In this document: in pieces, positions 19,664 to 28,669 of the stretch
Layout: every line of letters starts with the position of its first letter
How positions within the stretch are numbered: position 1 is the stretch's first letter
From: Flavobacteriia bacterium
GTDB taxonomy: Bacteria; Bacteroidota; Bacteroidia; Flavobacteriales_D; Crocinitomicaceae
Length of the DNA stretch: 64,000 bases
Direction of reading: 5' to 3'
NCBI GenBank assembly: GCA_016183815.1
Contig: JACPDW010000020.1
Location: 124,346 to 188,345 of the forward strand
Program-made: the position numbers and the translations under genes
Notes under the pieces: generated by a model
Told to the model about the DNA's origin: nothing
Seen by the model: the letters and a program-made list of their open reading frames with translations, nothing else
Database searches by the model: none

Positions 19664-20558
19664 CTGTGCTTAATTGTTTTTTTAATTCTTCTAAAGAAGA
19701 AAATTTTTGTTCTTCTCTTATAAATTGAATAAAGTGTAAAGTCAGTTCTTGCCCATAAATATTTTCATTAAAATCAAACAAATGCACTTCGATACTTTGA
19801 GTATTTTTTTCTGAAACACTTGGATTAAAACCAATATTTAACATTCCAAAATAGTTTTTTGACAACAAACTAATCTTCACAGCATAAACACCGTTTTTTG
19901 GTATTAATTTATCTGAATCGGAAACTAAAATATTTGCTGTTGGAAAGCCGAGAGTTTTTCCAATTTGTTTACCTATAACCACCTTTCCAGTTAATTTGTA
20001 ATGCTGATTTAAATATATTGCAGCTAATTCCACTTTACCTTCATTAAGTGCAGTTCTTATTTTACTTGAACTAACTTTAGTTTCTTCAATAACTTGTGCT
20101 GAAATTTCTTCTACTTTGTAATTGAAAATAGGACTATATTGATTTAAAAAATGAATATCTCCTTCCCTATTATTGCCAAAACGATGGTCGTAACCAACGA
20201 TTAAAGTGTGAACGTGTAATGAATTTATCAATACATCTTGAAGAAAATCTAAAGCACTTTTTTCAGCAAACTCTTTAGTAAATGGAATATATATAAGATG
20301 ATTTAAACCTAAATCTTTTAATTTTTCTTCTTTTTCTTCTTTTGTTGAAATTAAATCAAGTTGGAAAGTCTTATCAATAATTTTTCTTGGATGTGGATAA
20401 AAAGTAATTAAAACGGACTCTCCATCAATTTCTTTTGCCTTGTCTAATAATTGTTGAATTATTTTTTGATGACCAATATGCACACCGTCGAAAGTTCCTA
20501 TGGTTACAACTGGATTTTTAATCGCTTTTATCTGATAAATATCGTGGTGAACTTCCAT
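19617..20558 (-). CDS. ribF: Bifunctional riboflavin kinase/FAD synthetase
   Basis: Makes FMN and then FAD from riboflavin. The N-terminal nucleotidyltransferase domain has TIGTFDGVHIGHQKI and IVGYDHRFGNNREGD. The C-terminal kinase domain has GKQIGKTLGFPTANI and NIGFNPSV. The length of 313 residues is normal. It is in an operon with folD (6-bp gap), and its 3' end overlaps the LRR gene. Most of the conserved kinase domain lies before the overlap, so the overlap probably spares activity. Confidence 0.95.
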   Translation of the reverse strand: MEVHHDIYQIKAIKNPVVTIGTFDGVHIGHQKIIQQLLDKAKEIDGESVLITFYPHPRKIIDKTFQLDLISTKEEKEEKLKDLGLNHLIYIPFTKEFAEKSALDFLQDVLINSLHVHTLIVGYDHRFGNNREGDIHFLNQYSPIFNYKVEEISAQVIEETKVSSSKIRTALNEGKVELAAIYLNQHYKLTGKVVIGKQIGKTLGFPTANILVSDSDKLIPKNGVYAVKISLLSKNYFGMLNIGFNPSVSEKNTQSIEVHLFDFNENIYGQELTLHFIQFIREEQKFSSLEELKKQLSTDEKNCRTLFYSVSAK

Positions 20559-20564
20559 TCTTCT

Positions 20565-21443
20565 TTATTGCTCTTTCAAATCCATTGCTTTCAAAGTGTT
20601 CATCATCAATGAAGCAATGGTCATTGGTCCCACACCCCCTGGAACAGGAGTAATAGCACTTGTTAATTCAGCAACTGAAGAAAAATCTACATCACCAACC
20701 AAACGCCATCCATTGACTTTCGTTTTGTCTTCAACTCTTGTAATGCCGACATCAATCACCACCGCACCTTCTTTAATCATATCTTTTGTAACAAATAAAG
20801 GTTGACCCAAAGCGGCAATTAATATGTCTGCTGTTTTACATACTTCTTTTAAATTTTTTGTTTGACTATGTGTTAAAGTAACTGTACAATTGCCAAATTC
20901 TTTATTTTGAGAAAGCAGGATAGACAAAGGCATTCCTACAATGTTTGAACGTCCAATAATAACACAATTTTTGCCTTTTGTATCAATTTTATATCTTCTA
21001 ATCAATTCGATAATCCCAGAAGGTGTTGCAGAAACAAAACTTGGTAAATTTAAGGTCATTTTACCTATATTCATAGGATGAAAACCATCTACATCTTTGA
21101 TAGGGTCTATGGATAAAATTACTTTTGTTTCATCGATATGTTTGGGCAGAGGAAGTTGAACGATAAATCCATCGACATTATCATCTTCATTTAAAGTTTG
21201 TATTTTATTTAGAATTATACTTTCTTTAACAGAATCGTCAAAACGCATTAAAGTACTTTCGAAACCACAAGCCTCACACGCTTTAAGTTTATTGTTGATG
21301 TAAGTAATTGAACCACCATCATTTCCCACTAAAATAGCAGCAAGATGAGGAATTTTTTTTCCTTCTTTTTTTCTTTTTTTGACTAATTCTGCTATTTCGT
21401 CGGTGATAATTTTGGCAGTTTCTTTGCCGTTTAGAATAATCAT
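20565..21443 (-). CDS. folD: Methylenetetrahydrofolate dehydrogenase/cyclohydrolase
   Basis: Bifunctional one-carbon enzyme that interconverts methylene-, methenyl- and formyl-tetrahydrofolate. The active-site segment SITYINNKLKACEACGF includes the Tyr/Lys pair. GFIVQLPLPKHI, VDGFHPMNIGKM, the NADP-binding VIGRSNIVGMPLS and the C-terminal ITPVPGGVGPMTIA are all present. The 292-residue length is typical. It is the first gene of the folD-ribF-LRR run, with a TAATTTTG element 15 bp upstream. Confidence 0.96.
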   Translation of the reverse strand: MIILNGKETAKIITDEIAELVKKRKKEGKKIPHLAAILVGNDGGSITYINNKLKACEACGFESTLMRFDDSVKESIILNKIQTLNEDDNVDGFIVQLPLPKHIDETKVILSIDPIKDVDGFHPMNIGKMTLNLPSFVSATPSGIIELIRRYKIDTKGKNCVIIGRSNIVGMPLSILLSQNKEFGNCTVTLTHSQTKNLKEVCKTADILIAALGQPLFVTKDMIKEGAVVIDVGITRVEDKTKVNGWRLVGDVDFSSVAELTSAITPVPGGVGPMTIASLMMNTLKAMDLKEQ

Positions 21444-21458
21444 TAAATTATTTTTCTA

Positions 21459-21466
21459 CAAAATTA
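21459..21466 (-). promoter_or_regulatory. TAnnTTTG -7 element for folD
   Basis: TAATTTTG on the minus strand lies 15 bp before the folD ATG. Confidence 0.5.
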
Positions 21467-21624
21467 ATTATTTTAACACAAAGTATGCAATTTGTTTGGA
21501 AATCACTCAAAATTTTAGTTTGATGTTGAATCAATGCTCAACTTATTTTTTTCCATTTTTTTTGTATTTTGTATTATTTTTTTGTACATTTATCGTTTGA
21601 AAGTATCAATTTACCTTGTAAAAA

Positions 21625-23757
21625 TTGAAAATATTTTTTAAAATTCAATTGATTATTGGGCTTTTATGCTGTCATTTTGATTTGTTTTCTCAAGTTGATA
21701 GTACACAATATTTTAATTTATCCATTGAAGAATTAATGAATTTAGAAGTGTACAGTGCAAGCAAAAAGAAAGAAAACATTATGGAAGCTCCTTCAATTAT
21801 TACAATAGTTCCAAAAAAAGATATTGAAAAAATGGGCGTTTATTCATTAATAGATGTTTTAAAATATGTTCCTGGTTTTGAGACTTCAATGGGCTCTGAT
21901 GGTAATTACAGGGTTTCTATAAGAGGAAATAGAAATGATGGAAATATTTTGGTTTTAATTAATGGTCAACCGACAAATAATTTTTACAATGGAAGAAGTG
22001 TTTTTGATTTTCCTCTTGCTTTGATTGAAAAAATAGAGATTATTCGAGGTCCGGGTTCTGCCTTATTTGGAACAAATGCCGTAGCTGGAGTAATTCATCT
22101 TTTTTTAATTGAAGAAAATGTGATAGGTGCTTTTGGTGGTCTAAATAATACTTTTGGAATCTATTCAGGTGCAGCAATAAAGAAAAAAGAGTTTACCTTT
22201 TCAATATCTGGCTTGTATCAACAAAGTGATGGTTCAAAAGCTACAATTGAACAAGATGCTGGTGATAAACCAGGTAATACTTGGAATTTGACCTATGATT
22301 CATTAAAAAGTTCTACTTCAAGATGGAATAAAGATGGCTTGTTAAATGTCGATTTCTATAATAAAAAATTTAAAGTGTATTCTCATATAATGTATCATTC
22401 CAACTCAGATTATGCTGGAAATCTGTATATTTTATCTCCTGGAACAGTAAATAAACAGTTTCAAAATATCAGTGGTGTGAGTTTTTCACATAAAATAAAT
22501 GAAGTGATCAGTGTTGTGCCAAAATTTTATTATAGTTATTTAACTAACGACAATCTTTTTCAAGAACGTCCTTCGGGATATATTTCTAATATATCAAACG
22601 ATACATTTGTTGATGGTCGCAAAAAAAGGGAAAGTTATTTAACACAAACTTTTGGGGCTGAAATGGATTTTTACATCAAACTTAACGAAAGATGGAATTT
22701 ATTGAGTGGTAATGTATTTGAAGAAATCCGATTAAACACTTATGATGTTTCAAGAAATTATAAAATTGTCGGTGATGAATACTTGGGTTCATTTGGAAAT
22801 TATGATAATATCAAATTAAATCAAAAAAACAAAAGGAGATTTATCTTTGCATATTTTATTCAAGCAGATTATTCCTATGATAAAATTGACTTAACAATCG
22901 GATTGCGTTACGACGATTATAATGATTTTGGGTCATCTTTAAACCCAAGAATGGGTATAAATTACAAATTTAATGAAAATATAAGATTAAAGGGATTGTA
23001 TGGAAAAGCATTTCGAGCTCCAACCTTTAAAGAGTTGTATGACAACACTAATATAGGTAACGAATATGGAGTAAAAGGTAACGATACTTTAAAACCAGAA
23101 AGTATTCAAACTTTTGAGTTAGCTTTAGAAGGTACATTTAAAAAATTTGTAGTTCGATACAATGGGTTTTATAACTATAATACTAATTTAATTAGAATTT
23201 ATGACCCTCATGGTTCTGGCAGTATTGGAGTTTTTCAAAATATTGGAGTAACAAAAACTTATGGACATGAATTGGAAATTAATTGGTCTGTGAACAAGCA
23301 TTTTGATTTTTATTTTAATTTTTGTCAATTTTTGATGGATTTTAGATGGACTAAAGAAAATGTTAATGAAGCCGATTATGAATTTTATGAAAAATTGGAT
23401 ATTTATTACCAACAAATGTTCAATATACCAAGAATTAGAATTAATTCAGGATTGCATTTTCATTTAAATAAATTCTCTTTATTTGCTGGTTTAAATTATG
23501 GTGGAGCATCTTTTAACAACCATCGATTTTATCTTGAAAAAAGTGATTTAGTTGAAATTCCTCCTTATTTGCAAGCAAATTTTAATCTTACTTATGCTAT
23601 TACTTCACAATTTACAGCAAAATTAATGGTTCAAAATTTAGGCAAAAAATATACAGACCCAGACGAATCAACTAATATTGATGTTTTTGGTGGTAAAGGT
23701 TTAATCCAAGCCAATCCAGAATATTTTCTTTCTTTAATTTTTAAATTTAAAAAATGA
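21625..23757 (+). CDS. TonB-dependent receptor with TTG start
   Basis: Outer-membrane receptor of 710 residues. It has a signal peptide (MKIFFKIQLIIGLLCCHFDLFSQ), a plug domain (IEELMNLEVYSASKKKE, SIRGNRNDGN, EIIRGPGSALFGTNAVAGVI) and a barrel whose final strand ends in aromatic/hydrophobic residues (FLSLIFKFKK). The only usable start in frame is TTG, because a TAA stop lies 6 bp upstream and the signal peptide begins at this codon. Its stop overlaps the next gene's start (ATGA). Receptors of this type are found next to YfiR and sensor kinase genes, as here, which suggests that receptor and signalling genes form one sensory unit. Confidence 0.88.
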   Translation: MKIFFKIQLIIGLLCCHFDLFSQVDSTQYFNLSIEELMNLEVYSASKKKENIMEAPSIITIVPKKDIEKMGVYSLIDVLKYVPGFETSMGSDGNYRVSIRGNRNDGNILVLINGQPTNNFYNGRSVFDFPLALIEKIEIIRGPGSALFGTNAVAGVIHLFLIEENVIGAFGGLNNTFGIYSGAAIKKKEFTFSISGLYQQSDGSKATIEQDAGDKPGNTWNLTYDSLKSSTSRWNKDGLLNVDFYNKKFKVYSHIMYHSNSDYAGNLYILSPGTVNKQFQNISGVSFSHKINEVISVVPKFYYSYLTNDNLFQERPSGYISNISNDTFVDGRKKRESYLTQTFGAEMDFYIKLNERWNLLSGNVFEEIRLNTYDVSRNYKIVGDEYLGSFGNYDNIKLNQKNKRRFIFAYFIQADYSYDKIDLTIGLRYDDYNDFGSSLNPRMGINYKFNENIRLKGLYGKAFRAPTFKELYDNTNIGNEYGVKGNDTLKPESIQTFELALEGTFKKFVVRYNGFYNYNTNLIRIYDPHGSGSIGVFQNIGVTKTYGHELEINWSVNKHFDFYFNFCQFLMDFRWTKENVNEADYEFYEKLDIYYQQMFNIPRIRINSGLHFHLNKFSLFAGLNYGGASFNNHRFYLEKSDLVEIPPYLQANFNLTYAITSQFTAKLMVQNLGKKYTDPDESTNIDVFGGKGLIQANPEYFLSLIFKFKK

Positions 23758-24398
23758 AAAAAGCTATTTTGTTTTTCGTTTTGACCCTTCTATTTTTTTC
23801 ATGTAGAAAAAAACCAGACACAAAATCTGAATCAACAATTGGTCAGTTGAATGTTGATTTAAATGCTTTAAGTGAACATATTAGAACTCAAGAGGCACTG
23901 ATTGGAAATTTTATTTGCGATGCCATAAAAAAACAAATGGAAAAAAAAGAAATCTCTTTTGATGCTGTTCTTCTAATTGCTGGAAGTATTAGGTATGACT
24001 TAAATAAAAGACCTGATGGCATTTACTATAAGGGAAATATCACTTCTGATATGATTGATGAAATGTTGCCTTTTGTTGAAAATAAAGTTGTTAAAGTGAA
24101 AGTCAATGGGTATGAGTTAAAACAAATAATGGAAAGATCGGTCGCTTTATTACCATTAAACAAAGGATCTTTTTTACAGCTTTCAGAAAACATAAGTATT
24201 GACGTTGATGTGAATCAACAAGCACAAATTATTGATGAAACAGTAATTCCAAACAAAATTGTAGTCGAAGGAAATAGAATTACAGACACAATATGGAGGT
24301 CTCTCCGCCAATCTGCATACAGATATGCACGAAGTAATAGGTCATGCATACAGACAGATGAACCCCGGTGTTTCATTCTCCAATTGAACCAATACTAA
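23754..24398 (+). CDS. 5'-nucleotidase C-terminal-like lipoprotein with a lost C-terminus
   Basis: A lipoprotein signal (LLFFSCRKK, lipid-modified Cys about residue 18) is followed by a region like the 5'-nucleotidase C-terminal domain: LIGNFICDAIK, LLIAGSIRYDL, GNITSDMIDEMLPFVENKVVKVKVNGYELKQIME. The family normally continues through a YxVA strand and a GGDGY-like loop. Here the sequence stops resembling the family after about IVVEGNRITD and ends in an unrelated Arg/Ser-rich tail of about 40 residues. That tail is encoded by DNA that reads as a peptidase M49 fragment in another frame. The metallophosphatase partner usual for this domain is absent. The gene is probably a degraded or remodelled relic, though it retains its place in the operon. 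Confidence 0.65.
   Translation: MKKAILFFVLTLLFFSCRKKPDTKSESTIGQLNVDLNALSEHIRTQEALIGNFICDAIKKQMEKKEISFDAVLLIAGSIRYDLNKRPDGIYYKGNITSDMIDEMLPFVENKVVKVKVNGYELKQIMERSVALLPLNKGSFLQLSENISIDVDVNQQAQIIDETVIPNKIVVEGNRITDTIWRSLRQSAYRYARSNRSCIQTDEPRCFILQLNQY
24277..24387 (+). pseudogene. Fragment of an M49 (dipeptidyl-peptidase III) gene
   Basis: In the +1 frame relative to the lipoprotein ORF, this stretch reads ELQTQYGGLSANLHTDM, then HEVIGH and YRQMNPGV before a stop. HEVIGH fits the HExxGH zinc signature specific to peptidase family M49, with fitting flanks. Only about 35 codons remain and no other part of an M49 gene is nearby. It is richer in GC than its surroundings. I infer a foreign or translocated fragment that replaced the 3' end of the lipoprotein gene. 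Confidence 0.6.
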
Positions 24399-24422
24399 AC
24401 AACAGAATTAATTTCTGAAGGA

Positions 24423-24956
24423 ATGTGGAAAAGAAAGAGGACGTATTTTTTTATTTTAATTTCACTATTATTTTCCTTTGTTGATAACTCTCACAAAGAA
24501 ATTGAAGAATATAATGCCAAAGCACTTTTTATCTATAATTTTACAAAATATATTGATTGGGAAAATGTTGAACAAATTTCTGAATTTAAAATATCTGTAT
24601 ATAAGAGTTCCCCTATCCTATCACCACTAAAACACATTTCTTTAAATAAAAAAGTATTTAATAAAAAATTAATTGTTTCAGAAGTAAGAGGATTTCCTGA
24701 ATTTCCTGATTTTCAAATACTTTTTATTCCAGAAAAAACTCCTTTAGAAGCTTGTGATTTTATAAAAAATAACACTCATTATAAAAATATTTTAATTATT
24801 TCTGAAAATAATAAACATTTTAAAGAAATTTCATGTATTAATTTTTTAATGGAACAAAACAAAATAAAATTTGAAGTGAATTTATCTCAGGCAGAAAAAG
24901 CAAACTTAAAAATAAGCTCTCAATTACTTAAATTGGCAGTTTACATAAAAAAATGA
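24423..24956 (+). CDS. YfiR/DUF4154 family protein
   Basis: A 177-residue, probably periplasmic protein with an N-terminal hydrophobic segment. The family hallmarks are KALFIYNFTKYIDW near the N-terminus and the C-terminal INFLMEQNKIKFEVN, then ISSQLLKLA. YfiR proteins in other bacteria repress a membrane signalling partner. Here the gene sits directly before a hybrid histidine kinase (ATGA overlap), which is the likely partner. The 66-bp spacing from the previous gene suggests the same operon. Confidence 0.85.
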   Translation: MWKRKRTYFFILISLLFSFVDNSHKEIEEYNAKALFIYNFTKYIDWENVEQISEFKISVYKSSPILSPLKHISLNKKVFNKKLIVSEVRGFPEFPDFQILFIPEKTPLEACDFIKNNTHYKNILIISENNKHFKEISCINFLMEQNKIKFEVNLSQAEKANLKISSQLLKLAVYIKK

Positions 24957-27316
24957 TAAAAGTGTTAAAAAATATCTCCATTTTGGCTAAACTAATTTAT
25001 ATGCAGATGCTTACTGCAATATTAGTTGTTGTAATGGTTAGCGTTGCTTATGTTTTTTTATATTATAAAGAAATTAAAATTCAAAAAGTTGAAAACTTAA
25101 AAACTTTAGCTAAAGTACTTTCCACAAATTTAAAATCGACATTGCAGTTTAATGACAATCAATCAGCATTTGAAATTTTAAGTGATTTAAAAAGTAAAAA
25201 TGATTTAATTGCCGTAGAATTGAGAAACAGTGAAAATCAAATTTTTGCCGTTTATACCAAAAATTCTAAAAATATAACTGCAAACTTTAACGATAATTCT
25301 AAAGATTTTGAATACGATTTTGAAGGAAATTTTTTATATCTTCAATATCCCATTTTTAGTGAAAATGAAAAATTAGGAACTCTTTTGTTTAAAATGGATA
25401 CTCATGAAATAGATTTTTATCTTGCAAACAGAGTTAAATTAACCATTTGGATAGCATTTTTAGCTCTTTTTATAGCGTTTGTAATGGCGATTATTTTACA
25501 AAGACAAATTTCTAAACCATTATATAAGATTTTAAATACAATTGATATTGTTAGAAAAGAAAATAATTACAAATACCTTATCAAGTTGTCAAATAAAGAT
25601 GAAATAGGGAAACTTAGTGTAGCTATAAATGAAATGTTAAATCAAATTGATGAGAAAGACGATATTTTAATGAAACACAACAAAAATCTTCAACAAACAG
25701 TAAAAGAAAGAACGGCAAAATTGGAAGAAAACAATTTAAAATTGATGCAAGTCAATGAAGATTTAGTGAAAGCAAAAATTCAAGCTGAACAATCTAAAGC
25801 AGTTAAAGAACTTTTTTTAGCCAATATGAGCCATGAAATTAGAACACCATTAAATGCAATAATTGGATTTCAACAGTTGTTAAAAAATACAGAATTAAGT
25901 CCAAGTCAAATTGAATATGTTGAGGCAATAGACTTTGCTGGGAGAAATTTATTGTCAATCATTAATGACATTTTAGATTTATCAAAAATCGAATCGGGAA
26001 AATTAGAATTTGAATCCATACCATTTAGTGTAAAAGACACTATTGAATCTGTAGTTGATTTATTTAAACAAAAAGCAAAAGATAAGAAAATAGAATTAAT
26101 TGTAAATCATGATTCAAAAATATCGGAAAATCTTTATGGTGATTCCACTCGATTTAGTCAAATTCTTATAAATTTACTCGGTAATGCACTCAAGTTTACT
26201 GATAAAGGAAGTGTACAAGTTACAAGTTTTTTAAGCTATGAAAATGAACAAGAAGTTAAATGTACCTTTGAAGTGAAAGATACTGGAATAGGTATAGAGT
26301 TAAAGAATTTACCTAAAATTTTTGAAAGATTTTCACAAGCTAGTAGCGATACCTCTCGTTTGTACGGTGGTACTGGATTAGGATTAACGATATGTAAATT
26401 TTTAGTGGAAGGTTTTGGAGGTAGAATCAATGTTCAAAGTGAAAAAGGAAAAGGATCAACATTTGTTTTTGATATTGTTTTAAAGAAAAATGAAATGGGT
26501 CAAAAAAACCAAACAAAAAATCAAACTATTGAAATACAATCTTTTGATAAAAAAATCTCGATATTACTTGCTGAAGATGTAGAAATTAATCAAAAATTAA
26601 TGAAAAAAATCGCTCTAAATTGGGGTTACGACATAGATGTAGCTGGAAATGGTGAACAAGTTTTAGAATTTTTAAGTAAAAATGATTACGATATATTATT
26701 AATGGATATACAAATGCCAATAATGAATGGATTTGTTACCTGTTTAAATATTAGAGCTTTAGAAAACGAGAAAAAAAGAAACATTCCAATTATTGCTCTT
26801 ACTGCTCAAGCATCTAACGCTGAAGCAGAAAAATGTATTAATATTGGCATGAACGCGTATGTCTCAAAACCTTTTGATCAATATAAACTTAAAGAAACTA
26901 TACTACGACTTTTAGTAAATAAAGAAAAAGTTATTAGAAAAGTTGAAGTAATTCAAGCTCCTTTTAGTAAATATTTTGATTTTCAAAATCTGTATAATAA
27001 TGCACAAGGAGATATTACTTATGTCAAAGATTTATTTGAGTCTTTTTTAGAAAATATTCCTTTGTATTTAGAAGAATTGAATCGAGCAATTTTTTCAAAA
27101 AATAAAATCACAATTTACGAAAGCGTACATAAAATTAAAAGTCCTATTTTGCTTTTTGGTTTAAAAAATTGTTTAGAACCAATAAAAATTATCGAAAGTA
27201 AATATAAAACATTGGATTGGGACGAGGAATGGAGTTCAGCTCTTAAAAAATTAATTAAATTGATTAAAAGTTCTATAATTGAATTGGAAAAAATAAATGC
27301 TGATTTAGTTCAATAA
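24953..27316 (+). CDS. Hybrid histidine kinase with receiver and HPt-like domain
   Basis: Membrane sensor: helix about residues 8-38, a periplasmic domain (about 40-160), a second helix (about 162-182), then HAMP. A coiled coil precedes the dimerisation domain with phospho-acceptor His294 (ANMSHEIRTPLN). The ATPase domain has the N, G1 (DTGIGIE) and G2 (GGTGLGL) boxes. The receiver has Asp585 in MDIQMP, with an acidic pair at the start (AEDVE). A C-terminal HPt-like helical domain has His726 in VHKIKSP. No DNA-binding domain is attached, so an output regulator must lie elsewhere. It is translationally coupled to YfiR. Confidence 0.9.
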   Translation: MIKVLKNISILAKLIYMQMLTAILVVVMVSVAYVFLYYKEIKIQKVENLKTLAKVLSTNLKSTLQFNDNQSAFEILSDLKSKNDLIAVELRNSENQIFAVYTKNSKNITANFNDNSKDFEYDFEGNFLYLQYPIFSENEKLGTLLFKMDTHEIDFYLANRVKLTIWIAFLALFIAFVMAIILQRQISKPLYKILNTIDIVRKENNYKYLIKLSNKDEIGKLSVAINEMLNQIDEKDDILMKHNKNLQQTVKERTAKLEENNLKLMQVNEDLVKAKIQAEQSKAVKELFLANMSHEIRTPLNAIIGFQQLLKNTELSPSQIEYVEAIDFAGRNLLSIINDILDLSKIESGKLEFESIPFSVKDTIESVVDLFKQKAKDKKIELIVNHDSKISENLYGDSTRFSQILINLLGNALKFTDKGSVQVTSFLSYENEQEVKCTFEVKDTGIGIELKNLPKIFERFSQASSDTSRLYGGTGLGLTICKFLVEGFGGRINVQSEKGKGSTFVFDIVLKKNEMGQKNQTKNQTIEIQSFDKKISILLAEDVEINQKLMKKIALNWGYDIDVAGNGEQVLEFLSKNDYDILLMDIQMPIMNGFVTCLNIRALENEKKRNIPIIALTAQASNAEAEKCINIGMNAYVSKPFDQYKLKETILRLLVNKEKVIRKVEVIQAPFSKYFDFQNLYNNAQGDITYVKDLFESFLENIPLYLEELNRAIFSKNKITIYESVHKIKSPILLFGLKNCLEPIKIIESKYKTLDWDEEWSSALKKLIKLIKSSIIELEKINADLVQ

Positions 27317-27330
27317 TAATTACTTGTTCT

Positions 27331-27338
27331 TATTTTTG
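27331..27338 (+). promoter_or_regulatory. TAnnTTTG -7 element for thiL
   Basis: TATTTTTG lies 4 bp before the thiL ATG. This suggests thiL is also transcribed independently of the kinase operon, as a leaderless message. Confidence 0.5.
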
Positions 27339-27342
27339 TAAA

Positions 27343-28374
27343 ATGAATGAGAAAAGAACAGACATTAATGAATTAGGTGAATTTGCTTTAATTGATACTT
27401 TAACCAAAAAATTTACTAGTTATCATAACGAAACTATAAAGGGAGTAGGGGACGATGCAGCTGTTATTTCAATTTCTGAGAAAGAGGCCTTGTTAATCTC
27501 AACCGATACTTTGATTGAAGGGATTCATTTTGATTTACAATACACACCATTAAAACATTTAGGTTACAAAGCAGTTACTGTCAATTTATCAGACATTTAT
27601 GCAATGAATGGAAATCCTCAACAAATCACTGTATCCATTGCAATTTCTAATCGTTTTTCTGTTGAAGCAATAGAAGAAATTTATGAAGGAATAAAAAAAG
27701 CATGCGATTGGTACGAAATTGATTTAATTGGAGGGGATACCAGTTCTTCAACAAGTGGATTAATATTAACAATTACTGCTATCGGAAGAGTAGAAAAAAA
27801 TAGAATTGCTTTTCGTTCAACTGCCAAAGAAAATGATTTGTTAGTTGTTAGCGGTGATTTAGGTGCTGCTTATTTGGGTTTACAATTGTTGGAAAGAGAA
27901 AAACAAATTTTTAATGAAAACCCTGATCTTCAACCAGACTTAGATGGATACGATTATTTATTAGAACGACAGCTTAAACCAGAAGCTAGAAAAGACATAA
28001 TTGCTCAATTGTATGCATTTGATATAATTCCTACATCAATGATTGATATTTCTGATGGTTTGGCAAGTGAAATAATGCATCTTTGTCAATCTTCTCAATT
28101 GGGTTGTAATGTTTATGAAGATAAAATTCCCTTGGATCCAAAAACTTGTACAACTGCTTTGGATTTTAATATTAGTCCTGTTACCGCAGCCATGAATGGT
28201 GGGGAAGATTATGAATTGCTTTTTAGTGTAAGACAATCCGATTATGAAAAATTAATAACTATAAAAGAACTTCAAGTAATTGGTCATTTTACTGCAAAAG
28301 ACAATGGAATTTATCTAATCGACAAACAAAATCAAATATTTCCTATAAAAGCTCAGGGCTGGAAACATTTTTAA
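27343..28374 (+). CDS. thiL: Thiamine-monophosphate kinase
   Basis: Last step of thiamine diphosphate synthesis. The typical motifs are present: VGDDAAVI near residue 30, LISTDTLIEGIHFDL, LGYKAVTVNLSDIYAMNG, LIGGDTSSS, and ISDGLASEIMHL in the C-terminal half. The length of 343 residues is normal. No TPP riboswitch is seen upstream. Confidence 0.95.
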   Translation: MNEKRTDINELGEFALIDTLTKKFTSYHNETIKGVGDDAAVISISEKEALLISTDTLIEGIHFDLQYTPLKHLGYKAVTVNLSDIYAMNGNPQQITVSIAISNRFSVEAIEEIYEGIKKACDWYEIDLIGGDTSSSTSGLILTITAIGRVEKNRIAFRSTAKENDLLVVSGDLGAAYLGLQLLEREKQIFNENPDLQPDLDGYDYLLERQLKPEARKDIIAQLYAFDIIPTSMIDISDGLASEIMHLCQSSQLGCNVYEDKIPLDPKTCTTALDFNISPVTAAMNGGEDYELLFSVRQSDYEKLITIKELQVIGHFTAKDNGIYLIDKQNQIFPIKAQGWKHF

Positions 28375-28669
28375 ATTCTACAATTTGTTAAATTATTAAC
28401 AATTATTAAGTATCAAAATTTAAACTTTATTTATTTGTTTAGACTTTTTACTAACTAAATAAACTATTTTATTTTTGAATATTTAATAACTAAATCGTTT
28501 TTATTCATTTATAATATATAAATATTCGACCAAAAGGTAGTTTTGTTCATTGTAAAGTATTCTTTAAAAAAATGTTAAAAAAAAATAATCAAAATGTAAT
28601 TATTTATTTAAATAAATTGTATTTTTGTCTCGAACTTTATTGTTAATCGTGTTTATACTATTAAAATCT
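28375..28669. other. Intergenic, AT-rich, with one promoter candidate
   Basis: Nearly 300 bp with no reading frame worth calling. It contains TATTTTTG at 28620-28627 as the likely -7 element for the following gene pair. No RNA structure was recognised. Confidence 0.45.
28620..28627 (+). promoter_or_regulatory. TAnnTTTG -7 element for the 28.7 kb gene pair
   Basis: TATTTTTG lies 42 bp upstream of the ATG at 28670. No convincing -33 element was seen. Confidence 0.4.

Noticed and set aside
24953..27316. Kinase gene broken between receiver and C-terminal domain
   Set aside because: The frame is continuous and the C-terminal part keeps an HPt-like histidine, so it is a normal hybrid kinase.
27317..27342. 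TPP riboswitch before thiL
   Set aside because: Only 26 bp separate thiL from the kinase gene and no conserved riboswitch core is present.
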